From HGW-17 sp938004375 (GTDB taxonomy: Bacteria > Myxococcota_A > Polyangia > HGW-17), in NCBI GenBank assembly GCA_036802685.1, contig DAIRVS010000122.1:1-13168 (forward strand): a DNA stretch of 13,168 nt, in the 5' to 3' direction. The notes under the pieces are model-generated. The model worked only from the letters and a program-made list of their open reading frames with translations. It made no database searches and had not been told where the DNA came from. The position numbers and the translations under genes are program-made. This document shows, piece by piece, positions 1 through 5,788 of this stretch. How positions within the stretch are numbered: position 1 is the stretch's first letter; each line of letters starts with the position of its first letter.

Positions 1-648
1 CGCACCGCCAGGACCCCCATCGTGCTGGTGGCCGAGCTCGAGGAGCCGCCGCCGTTCCTCACCTGGGGCTGCCGCACCGAGCTGCTCTACTTCGTCCGGG
101 GCGATTATACCTCCACCGCCGTGCTGCAGAAGGCCGGCATCGAGCGCGCGGCGGCCACCGTGCTTCTGGCCGACAAGAGCCTGCCGCGCACCGACCAGGA
201 CCGCGACGCGCGCACCCTGCTCGCGGCGCTCACCATCGAGAAACTGAGGCCGGGCATCTTCACCTGCGCCGAGCTCCTGCGCCGCGAGAACATCGAGCAC
301 CTGTCCATGGCCAAGGTCGAGGAGATCGTCATCGGTGACGAATACATGGGCCACCTGATCGCCCACTCCTCGCGCACCCGGGGCGTCATCAAGATCGTCG
401 ACGAGCTGCTCACCGCGTCCCGCGGGAACCAGTTCTACAAGATTCCGGTCCCCGCCGAACTGGTGGGGAAGACGTTCTTCGATGCCCTCGTCGCGCTGAA
501 AAAGACCCGCGACTCCATTCCCATGGCCGTCGAGAGCACCGACCGCGACGGGGCCCGGGAGCTGGTGACGAACCCCGACTCCGGCCGCCAGCTCCTGGAG
601 GGGGACCAACTGGTGCTGATCGCGGCCTCGGACCCCGGGGATGGGTGA
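1..648 (+). CDS. TrkA-type (RCK) potassium channel/uptake regulatory protein, 5'-truncated
   Basis: The frame is open from base 1, so the true start lies left of the window and about 215 C-terminal residues are seen. The first half reads as the end of a TrkA-N (RCK, Rossmann-like) domain: a beta strand IVLVAELEE, then VRGDYTSTAVLQKAGIERA, matching the family pattern in which a G-D-x-T segment leads to a helix and 'A-G-I-x-x-A', then VLLAD and a D-x-D-A-R-T helix. The last ~80 residues (from about FYKIPVPAELVGKTF to GDQLVLIAA) fit a TrkA-C domain. In this family these domains bind nucleotide or cations and gate K+ channels or Trk/Ktr transporters from the cytoplasm. Any transmembrane pore part would be upstream and is not visible. 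Family assignment is fairly sure; channel versus separate regulator cannot be decided. Confidence 0.82.
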   Translation, partial: RTARTPIVLVAELEEPPPFLTWGCRTELLYFVRGDYTSTAVLQKAGIERAAATVLLADKSLPRTDQDRDARTLLAALTIEKLRPGIFTCAELLRRENIEHLSMAKVEEIVIGDEYMGHLIAHSSRTRGVIKIVDELLTASRGNQFYKIPVPAELVGKTFFDALVALKKTRDSIPMAVESTDRDGARELVTNPDSGRQLLEGDQLVLIAASDPGDG

Positions 649-693
649 CCGCAAGCACTTCGAGTTGAAATCATCGATACCACCGGAAATGGA

Positions 694-714
694 CGGTATT
701 CATAAATTATACCG
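694..714. repeat. Short perfect inverted repeat downstream of the TrkA gene
   Basis: CGGTAT (694-699) and ATACCG (709-714) form a 6-bp perfect stem with a 9-nt AT-rich loop, 46 nt past the TrkA-type stop. It shares bases with the longer imperfect arm at 707-718, so the two hairpins would compete. No T-run follows, so a classical terminator is not supported. Confidence 0.35.
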
Positions 715-774
715 AATCCCGATCGCGATTTCGATTTCGAGTTCGAGTTCGAGTTCGACCTTGATCCGGTGTAA
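707..774. repeat. Imperfect inverted repeat bracketing hexamer repeat locus 1
   Basis: The 12-nt arm TTATACCGAATC (707-718) pairs with GATCCGGTGTAA (763-774). Ten positions are Watson-Crick, one is a T-G wobble and one is mismatched. The 44-nt loop holds the (CGATTT/CGAGTT) repeat. It resembles the arrangement at 7374-7429. Confidence 0.45.
726..761 (+). repeat. Hexamer tandem repeat locus 1: CGATTT/CGAGTT
   Basis: Six consecutive 6-nt units: two CGATTT, three CGAGTT and one CGACCT. The same T-to-G variant in three neighbouring units suggests local slippage after a point change. The array begins 77 nt after the TrkA-type stop and reads CGATTT in that gene's direction. Confidence 0.9.
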
Positions 775-794
775 CAGGTGATTTGAAAAAAGTA

Positions 795-823
795 TTGAAA
801 GAAAAGCCGGGTTCCACTATAAA
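795..823 (+). promoter_or_regulatory. Sigma70-type promoter for the coiled-coil membrane protein gene
   Basis: TTGAAA (795-800), a 17-nt spacer, then TATAAA (818-823). Each hexamer matches the consensus at 5 of 6 positions with ideal spacing, in a locally AT-rich stretch of an otherwise GC-rich window. The expected start near 830 gives a leader of about 50 nt before the ATG at 883. Confidence 0.72.
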
Positions 824-834
824 TTGAAGCCCGA

Positions 835-855
835 GATCGGCCGAACCGGCGGATC
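835..855 (+). promoter_or_regulatory. 5'-leader hairpin
   Basis: GATC (835-838) pairs with GATC (852-855), and GCCG (840-843) with CGGC (847-850), separated by one G-G mismatch and closed by a 3-nt loop. The hairpin would lie in the leader, about 15 nt before the AAGGTG ribosome-binding site. It may affect stability or translation; no known riboswitch is recognised. Confidence 0.4.
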
Positions 856-882
856 GACGCATGCCGCAGAAAGGTGTACCCC

Positions 883-1710
883 ATGAGCGAAAAACGTGAA
901 AATTCGGTGTTGTTTTCCCTCAAGGAGCTGCGCAAGATCGAGAAGGATCGCGTGCAGCAGCAGGAAGAGGACGATCGCCGCAAGGCCGATGAGGATCGCC
1001 GGCGCGCCGAAGAAGAGGAACGCCGCCGTCGTGCCGAGGAAGAGCGTCGCATCCGCGAGGAGGAGGAGCGGGTCCGCGCCGAGGAGGCCGCCCGCAAGGC
1101 GCAGGCCGCCCAGAGCGACGTGCAGGCTCAACTCGCCGCCGAGCGCGAGCGCCTGGCTCAGCAGTACCAGCAGCAGATGATGATGGAGCAGCAGCGCCTG
1201 CGCCAGCAGATGGCCGCCGAAATGTCGACCGCCGCCGCCCCTGCCGCCGCCGGCGCGCCCCAGCAGAAGCAGGGCAAGGGCATGATGATCGGGATGATCA
1301 TCGGCATGGTCGTGCTCGGCGCCTTCGCCGCCTTCGCCTTCGTCAACGGCAACGCCAAGGAGGCCGCCGCCAAGAAGGAGGCCAAGGAGACCTCGGACAA
1401 GATGCTGGCCCAACTCAAGGAGTTGAATGACGGCCAGAAGACCATTCAGGGCCAACTCGACGATGCCAAGAAGGAAAACAAGGCCCTCGCCGACAAACTG
1501 GCCGCTGCCGAAGCCGCCACCAAGAAGGCCGAGGAAGAGGCCGCCGCCCTCAAGGCCCAGGCCAACAACGCACCGACCGAGCCCGAGGACGGCATGAAGC
1601 CCGGCTCCGGCAAGCGCCCGATGGGCGGCCCCGGCCCCAGCGGCACCATGGATCCCCCGCCGCCGATGACCATGCGCTGCAACCTCAACGATCCCACCTG
1701 CTTCGAGTAG
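883..1710 (+). CDS. Single-pass membrane protein with long coiled coils, function unknown
   Basis: The 275-residue protein has no domain I can name. Residues 1-20 (containing NSVLFSLKELRKIEKDR) are followed by an extremely Glu/Arg-rich helix to about 95 and a Gln/Met-rich helix to about 117, a long probable coiled coil. An Ala/Gly linker leads to one hydrophobic segment at about 134-154. A second Lys/Ala/Glu coiled coil spans about 157-228, then a Pro/Gly-rich tail ends with two Cys in CNLNDPTC (266 and 273). With no signal peptide and a charged N-terminus, the first coil is probably cytoplasmic and the second periplasmic. ATG 883 is preferred over an in-frame GTG at 874 because AAGGTG (871-876) sits 6 nt before it. 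It could be a scaffold linking cytoplasm and envelope, but that is inference. Confidence 0.85.
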   Translation: MSEKRENSVLFSLKELRKIEKDRVQQQEEDDRRKADEDRRRAEEEERRRRAEEERRIREEEERVRAEEAARKAQAAQSDVQAQLAAERERLAQQYQQQMMMEQQRLRQQMAAEMSTAAAPAAAGAPQQKQGKGMMIGMIIGMVVLGAFAAFAFVNGNAKEAAAKKEAKETSDKMLAQLKELNDGQKTIQGQLDDAKKENKALADKLAAAEAATKKAEEEAAALKAQANNAPTEPEDGMKPGSGKRPMGGPGPSGTMDPPPPMTMRCNLNDPTCFE

Positions 1711-1730
1711 CCCTCCCTCCCCCTCCTCCC
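1711..1730 (-). other. Possible G-quadruplex tract on the minus strand
   Basis: The plus strand is pure pyrimidine here, with C-runs of 3, 3, 5, 2 and 3 separated by single T. The minus strand therefore has four G-runs of at least three joined by loops of 1-4 nt, satisfying the usual quadruplex pattern. It directly follows the coiled-coil gene's stop codon and lies beyond hexamer repeat locus 2 in the aldolase's direction, where it could pause transcription. Confidence 0.45.
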
Positions 1731-1764
1731 ATCGAAATCGAAATCGAAATCGCATTCGACTTCG
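1731..1764 (-). repeat. Hexamer tandem repeat locus 2: CGATTT
   Basis: On the minus strand the order is CGAAGT, CGAATG, three CGATTT, then CGAT. The array lies between the convergent ends of the coiled-coil gene and the aldolase gene. It starts 47 nt after the aldolase stop and reads CGATTT in the aldolase direction. Confidence 0.9.
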
Positions 1765-1785
1765 GGCCTCACGTGACGTCGGGCC
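1758..1785. repeat. Short direct repeat GAC(T/G)TCGGGCC
   Basis: GACTTCGGGCC (1758-1768) and GACGTCGGGCC (1775-1785) match at 10 of 11 bases with starts 17 nt apart. A TCACGTGA palindrome lies between them. It could be chance in GC-rich DNA or part of a structured convergent terminator region. Confidence 0.3.
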
Positions 1786-1797
1786 ATCGCCCGTTTT
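1780..1797 (+). terminator. Weak rho-independent-like terminator
   Basis: CGGGC (1780-1784), loop CATC, GCCCG (1789-1793), then TTTT. A perfect GC stem followed by a short T-run, 70 nt past the coiled-coil gene's stop codon. The short stem and only four T make it modest. Confidence 0.45.
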
Positions 1798-1811
1798 CGC
1801 TGTCGAAAGGA

Positions 1812-2804
1812 TTACAGGGTGGCGGCGACGCGGTTGCCGTTGCCGGCGGAGCCCAGGACGTTCTGGTTCTTGTGGATGATCAGATCCCGCAGCATGTCGC
1901 GGGCGGGGCCCAGGTACTTGCGGGGATCGAACTCGTCGGGCTTCTTGGCGAAGACCTCACGGATCTTGGCGGTCATGGCCAGGCGGCCGTCGCTGTCGAT
2001 GTTGATCTTGCAGACCGCGGAACCGGCGGCGCGGCGCAGCTGCTCCTCGGGGATGCCCACGGCGCCGTCCATCTTGCCGCCGTACTGGTTGATCATCTCG
2101 ACGTACTCGGGGATGACCGACGAGGCCCCGTGCAGCACGATGGGGAAACCCGGGATCCGCTTGGAGATCTCGTCCAGGATGTCGAAGCGCAGCGGAGGGG
2201 GCTCCTCGCCGGGCTTCACCTTGAACTTGAAGGCGCCGTGGCTCGTGCCGATGGAGATGGCCAGACTGTCGACGCCCGTGCGCTTCACGAAGTCCTCGAC
2301 CTCCTCGGGACGGGTGTAATGGGAGGTGGCCGCCGAGACCTCGTCCTCGATGCCGGCCAGCACGCCCAGCTCGCCCTCGACCGTGACGTCGTGCTCGTGG
2401 GCGTACTCGACGACCTTGCGGGTCAACTTGATGTTCTCCTCGTACGGCAGGTGGCTGCCGTCGAGCATGACCGAGGAGAAGCCCGTCTCGATGCAGGACT
2501 GGCACAACTCGAACGTGTCGCCGTGATCGAGGTGCAGCACGATGGGGATGTTCGAACCCGTCTCGCGGGCCATGGCCACGGCGCCCTGGGCCATGTAACG
2601 CAGGAGCGTCTGATTGGCGTACTGGCGAGCGCCCTTGCTGACCTGGATGATGACCGGCGAGTCGCTCTTGGCGCAGCCCATGATGATGGCCTGCAGTTGC
2701 TCCATGTTGTTGAAATTGTAGGCCGGGATGGCATAGCCGTGGGCCATGGCGTCGGCGAACAATTTCCGGGAATTGACGAGACCTAATTCTTTGTAACTGA
2801 CCAT
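1812..2804 (-). CDS. fba: Class II fructose-1,6-bisphosphate aldolase
   Basis: The product is a 330-residue zinc-dependent aldolase, which reversibly splits fructose-1,6-bisphosphate into dihydroxyacetone phosphate and glyceraldehyde-3-phosphate in glycolysis and gluconeogenesis in the cytoplasm. The first class II signature, IPIVLHLDHG, ends at residue 95 and gives the catalytic Asp93 and zinc ligand His94. The second, VEGELGVLAGIE, is at about 142-153. GTSHGAFKF holds His189 and VLHGASS holds His225, the other expected zinc ligands; NIDSDGR (268-274) is the phosphate-binding region. The start is the ATG at 2804, because AAGGAG lies 8 nt before it; an in-frame codon 36 nt upstream has no such site. 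All catalytic motifs look intact. It follows the lipoprotein gene by 64 nt on the same strand, so it may be co-transcribed or have its own promoter in that gap. No functional link to the two upstream genes is apparent. Confidence 0.97.
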   Translation of the reverse strand: MVSYKELGLVNSRKLFADAMAHGYAIPAYNFNNMEQLQAIIMGCAKSDSPVIIQVSKGARQYANQTLLRYMAQGAVAMARETGSNIPIVLHLDHGDTFELCQSCIETGFSSVMLDGSHLPYEENIKLTRKVVEYAHEHDVTVEGELGVLAGIEDEVSAATSHYTRPEEVEDFVKRTGVDSLAISIGTSHGAFKFKVKPGEEPPPLRFDILDEISKRIPGFPIVLHGASSVIPEYVEMINQYGGKMDGAVGIPEEQLRRAAGSAVCKINIDSDGRLAMTAKIREVFAKKPDEFDPRKYLGPARDMLRDLIIHKNQNVLGSAGNGNRVAATL

Positions 2805-2831
2805 TGAGACATCTCCTTCCGGATATGTGGA

Positions 2832-2844
2832 GGCGGCCACCGCC
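2832..2844. repeat. GC hairpin between the lipoprotein and aldolase genes
   Basis: GGCGG (2832-2836) and CCGCC (2840-2844) form a perfect 5-bp stem with a 3-nt loop in the 64-nt gap. There is no T-run on either strand, so at most it is a processing or attenuation structure; it may be incidental in GC-rich DNA. Confidence 0.25.
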
Positions 2845-2868
2845 GCCGCGGTTGGTGAGGGACTCAGG

Positions 2869-4356
2869 TTACGGCAGCGGACCCGTCAGAGGCGCCACGG
2901 TGTCGCCTTCGGGCGTGCGGAAGACATAAGCCGCGCTGCTCACGAACGGGAAGGTGAACTGGACCGAGGTGCCGGCCACGGCGGCCAGGGGCGGCTGGAA
3001 ACGCCAGCGACGGGAGAAGCCGGTGCGGGCGACGGCCAGGCCGGGCGCCCAGGTTGCGGACTCCTCGAGGGACTCGAGGGCGATGGCAGTGGTCTCGTAG
3101 CCGTACTCGGCGTCGGCGTCGCCGATGATCCCGGACGAGTTCAGGTCATACACGAAGTAGACCACGCCATCGGTCCCGTTGAGGACGGTGAAGAACTGTG
3201 AGCCGGTGCCGACGTACTGGTTGAAGGTCACGATGACTGGGGAGTTCACCACCATCGGGTTCTCGCGGGCCATGGTGACCTGCAGCGCCTCGGTCGCGGT
3301 GGTGAACACCGGCACGGTGCGGATATACGTGTTGCCGGAGTTCTCGGCGTGGGCGTACACGGTCAGCAGATACATCTCGCCGCCGGTGAGACCGTCGGGG
3401 AGCGTGAAGGACACCTGATTGCCGGTGAGCGTCGGGGTGAGCGGCCAGGAGGCCCCGTCCTGGGCGAACTCGCGCAGCGTGATCGAGAGGCTGTCGGCGT
3501 CGGGCTCGCGGCTGAACAGCAAATAGATGTTGTCTCCGGAGGCGAACGTCCCTGGGACCGTGGGGGTGCCGGTGAAATAACTGTGGTTGGAAGCCGAAAC
3601 CGAGAGGTCACCACCGACGATGGCACCCAGCCGGATGACCTGGATGGTGTCGGAGGTCACGTGCAGGTCGAAGTTGCGCGACGTCGAGGCATACTCGGGG
3701 TTGCCGTCGCCGTCGAGGTCGATCTCGGGGACGTACACGCGCACGCTCGGGAAACTGAGCGAGCCAGCCAGGGGAAGCTCGGGGATGTCGCGGAACTGGG
3801 CCAGGCCCATGGCGTTGGTGTTGGCCACGCGGTTGGCGTCACCACGGAAGTACACGTTGCCCCACTGATCGACGGTGTAGAAGGCAGCAGGCACGACCAT
3901 CTGCAGCGGGATCGACGGGATCGGGGTGCCGTTGGGATCCAGCAGCCGAACCTGGAAGGAGCCGGTGTTGTTGAACATCCACACGGGCTCGCTCGTGATG
4001 GTGGGGTTCACGTACGGTACGTTGCCCGGTGCCACCGGGAACGTCGCCTGCTGGCGCGCGGTGAGGAAGCCCTCGAGTTCGTAGGAGATCAACACGCCAC
4101 CGGTGGCGGGCACGTTGGTCACCTGGTAAATGCCGGAGTCGTCGGTGGTGGCCGTGAAAACCGTGCCGCCGGCCACGACCGTGACCGTCACGCCCGCGAG
4201 CGGGCCGTCTGTGCCGGCGTCGAAGACCACGCCGCCCACCGTGCCGAGGGTGTCCACCGGGGTGACCGTCACGGTCTCGGTGAAGTCGCGCTTGCCGTCG
4301 TCGCAGGCCAGGCCGAGCATCAGAATCATGGGAATCAGGAACAGTACACGTCTCAT
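2869..4356 (-). CDS. Lipoprotein with N-terminal carboxypeptidase-regulatory-like domain
   Basis: The 495-residue protein begins with a type II signal peptide, MRRVLFLIPMILMLGLAC, with lipobox LGLAC and lipidated Cys18. Asp follows at +2, a residue that in E. coli favours inner-membrane retention but may not in other groups. Residues about 38-105 look like a carboxypeptidase-regulatory/CNA-B-type beta sandwich (TVGGVVFDAGTDGPLAGVTV, then DDSGIYQV and ELEGFLTA). DLDGDGNPE (213-221) resembles an EF-hand-type calcium loop. The rest is beta-rich, probably further Ig-like modules, with no enzymatic motif. The start is well supported by AAGGAGG 5 nt before the ATG. It lies 15 nt after the PEGA gene, so the two are almost certainly one transcript. 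The likely role is structural or adhesive at the cell envelope; the substrate is unknown. Confidence 0.88.
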   Translation of the reverse strand: MRRVLFLIPMILMLGLACDDGKRDFTETVTVTPVDTLGTVGGVVFDAGTDGPLAGVTVTVVAGGTVFTATTDDSGIYQVTNVPATGGVLISYELEGFLTARQQATFPVAPGNVPYVNPTITSEPVWMFNNTGSFQVRLLDPNGTPIPSIPLQMVVPAAFYTVDQWGNVYFRGDANRVANTNAMGLAQFRDIPELPLAGSLSFPSVRVYVPEIDLDGDGNPEYASTSRNFDLHVTSDTIQVIRLGAIVGGDLSVSASNHSYFTGTPTVPGTFASGDNIYLLFSREPDADSLSITLREFAQDGASWPLTPTLTGNQVSFTLPDGLTGGEMYLLTVYAHAENSGNTYIRTVPVFTTATEALQVTMARENPMVVNSPVIVTFNQYVGTGSQFFTVLNGTDGVVYFVYDLNSSGIIGDADAEYGYETTAIALESLEESATWAPGLAVARTGFSRRWRFQPPLAAVAGTSVQFTFPFVSSAAYVFRTPEGDTVAPLTGPLP

Positions 4357-4371
4357 CTCATCCTCCTTGCG

Positions 4372-5655
4372 TTAAAAACCCAGAACGGTCTTGGAGCCGG
4401 TGGTCCGGCGAAATTCATCCGTGTTCTCGCCCGAGAGCAGCACGGCGGTGACAATGGCGCCCACCACGAGCGCTCCACCGATCCCCCCCATGGTGTGCCA
4501 GAAATACTTCTTCTGCGGCAGGGAACCCAGGGAATCCCACATACCCGCAAAGAAGCCGGGGCCTTCTGGCTGCTTCGGCTTCGGGGGCGCGCCGACCTTG
4601 CCGTCGAGCCGCACCCCGTCGAACAGGGAGGCCACGTAGGCCTTGACCTGGTCCGGCGTGATGACCTGCGGATCCACGGTCTTGCGGACCTCGCTCAAAC
4701 GCGACTTGGTGCGCCGGTCGAACACGGTGCCCGTCAGGACGACCTCACGGGGCCCCTTGATGTCGAAATGGACGAAGATCAGCACGTCGACCTTGAGGAA
4801 GTCAGCGGCGGCGAGCACGGCCGGCCCCGCGACGGTCTGGCCCAGCTCGGCGCGGACCGGCGTGAGCTTCTGGAGCACTGCGCCCGGCTTGAGCGTGATG
4901 GCGTGGGTCACGCCGCTCTCGGAGGGCGTCACCTGGACCCGCTCGACCACCGGCTCGTAGCCCGGCAGCACCGCGAGCAGGATGGCCTCGCCGGCGGGGA
5001 CCTCCTCGATCTTTACCGGGGCGGGCCCCTGCAGCTCGAAGTTGTAGTAAATCTTGGCGCCCGGCGGGTCGGTGCTCACCGCCAGCGTGGTGAATCCCAA
5101 CTGGCCGTGGGCGGCTTGCAGTTGGTTGAACAGCGGTTTGAGCTCTTTGGTGAACTTCTTGAATTCGATGGCCGGATGCAGCGCGAACAGGCGGTTGAGC
5201 ACCGCGGTGGCGCCGTCCTTGTCGTTGTTGTACCAAAGGAACACCGACAGTCGGCGCAGGACGTTGATGTACTTCCCGATGGCCTTGGGCGTCACCGTGC
5301 AGAGCGTGTAGATGTTGTCGTCGAGGAGCTTCAAGGCCGCCTGGAGCTCGGCCAGGCCCTTCTCGACCTCGCCCTCCTTGCCCAAATCCCGGGCCTTGTC
5401 CAGGTGCTCCTTGGTCTTGTCCACGTCGGCGATGTTGGGCGGCGGCAAGGAGAGGTCCGGCGAGCTCCAGGCCACGGAGGGGGAATAGCCCAGGGCGCCG
5501 ATCAGGCTCTGCTGGAGGGTCAGCACGGGCTCGCTCACCGCGCCGTCCATGAAAACGGTGCCGGACGCGGCAGGCTTGGGTCCGGTGGCCAGGACCGGCG
5601 CTGGAAGTCCAAGAATAAAAAAACCCAACCATAGATACGATCGCAGGCTTTGCAT
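4372..5655 (-). CDS. PEGA-domain envelope protein with C-terminal membrane anchor
   Basis: The 427-residue protein starts with a Sec signal peptide (MQSLRSYLWLGFFILGLPAPVLA, probable cleavage after Ala23). Residues about 80-180 are helical and TPR-like (DKARDLGKEGEVEKGLAEL and following). A PEGA domain at about 190-257 carries VSTDPPGAKIYYN and VPAGEAILLAVLPGYEP. A further alpha/beta region (about 265-350), a Pro/Lys linker and one hydrophobic segment at about 388-407 follow, with a short charged tail. Signal peptide plus late anchor suggests a periplasmic body tethered to the inner membrane. PEGA domains are common in surface-layer and envelope proteins of many bacteria. There is no Shine-Dalgarno sequence before the ATG, but a promoter places the mRNA start at the ATG. 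It is the first gene of the lipoprotein/aldolase cluster. Confidence 0.88.
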   Translation of the reverse strand: MQSLRSYLWLGFFILGLPAPVLATGPKPAASGTVFMDGAVSEPVLTLQQSLIGALGYSPSVAWSSPDLSLPPPNIADVDKTKEHLDKARDLGKEGEVEKGLAELQAALKLLDDNIYTLCTVTPKAIGKYINVLRRLSVFLWYNNDKDGATAVLNRLFALHPAIEFKKFTKELKPLFNQLQAAHGQLGFTTLAVSTDPPGAKIYYNFELQGPAPVKIEEVPAGEAILLAVLPGYEPVVERVQVTPSESGVTHAITLKPGAVLQKLTPVRAELGQTVAGPAVLAAADFLKVDVLIFVHFDIKGPREVVLTGTVFDRRTKSRLSEVRKTVDPQVITPDQVKAYVASLFDGVRLDGKVGAPPKPKQPEGPGFFAGMWDSLGSLPQKKYFWHTMGGIGGALVVGAIVTAVLLSGENTDEFRRTTGSKTVLGF

Positions 5656-5662
5656 GGCAATG

Positions 5663-5692
5663 AATGTAGTGGATTTACGCGCGCGAGGTCAA
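5663..5692 (-). promoter_or_regulatory. Putative promoter of the PEGA gene, leaderless geometry
   Basis: Minus strand: TTGACC (5687-5692), 18-nt spacer, TACATT (5663-5668), then 7 nt to the ATG at 5655. The -35 matches 5 of 6 and the -10 matches 4 of 6 consensus bases. Transcription would begin at or one base before the A of the ATG, which fits the missing ribosome-binding site. Confidence 0.5.
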
Positions 5693-5732
5693 GGGATTTC
5701 TTTGCAGGGCACCGGTCAGGGCCCCGATTGCC

Positions 5733-5748
5733 CGGTCCGCGTGGACCG
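5733..5748. promoter_or_regulatory. Interrupted palindrome, candidate operator
   Basis: CGGTCC (5733-5738) and GGACCG (5743-5748) form a perfect 6-bp inverted repeat around GCGT. It ends 3 nt before the -35 of the phosphoesterase promoter, in the 133-nt divergent region shared with the PEGA gene. The place and symmetry suit a dimeric regulator; no known operator is recognised. Confidence 0.35.
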
Positions 5749-5751
5749 ACC

Positions 5752-5781
5752 TTGACAGGCGCGGCCCCTTTCTGCTAGTTC
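5752..5781 (+). promoter_or_regulatory. Putative promoter of the metallophosphoesterase gene, leaderless geometry
   Basis: A perfect TTGACA (5752-5757) is followed after 18 nt by TAGTTC (5776-5781), or after 17 nt by CTAGTT. Seven nt then lead to the ATG at 5789. The -10 is weak, but the spacing is the same as at the divergent PEGA gene, and no Shine-Dalgarno sequence is present. Confidence 0.42.
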
Positions 5782-5788
5782 GAAAAAC

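Noticed and set aside
817..1755. A 312-codon minus-strand open frame opposite the coiled-coil gene
   Set aside because: Leu/Gly/His-rich shadow that runs into hexamer repeat locus 2; the plus strand has a promoter, ribosome site and sensible architecture.
1773..2786. A 337-codon plus-strand open frame opposite the aldolase gene
   Set aside because: The aldolase is unmistakable on the minus strand; the plus frame is its antisense shadow.
3349..5634. A very long plus-strand open frame (761 codons) opposite the lipoprotein and PEGA genes
   Set aside because: The minus-strand genes have signal peptides, a PEGA domain and a good ribosome site. The plus frame is a low-complexity His/Gly/Val/Arg-rich product typical of antisense frames in GC-rich DNA.
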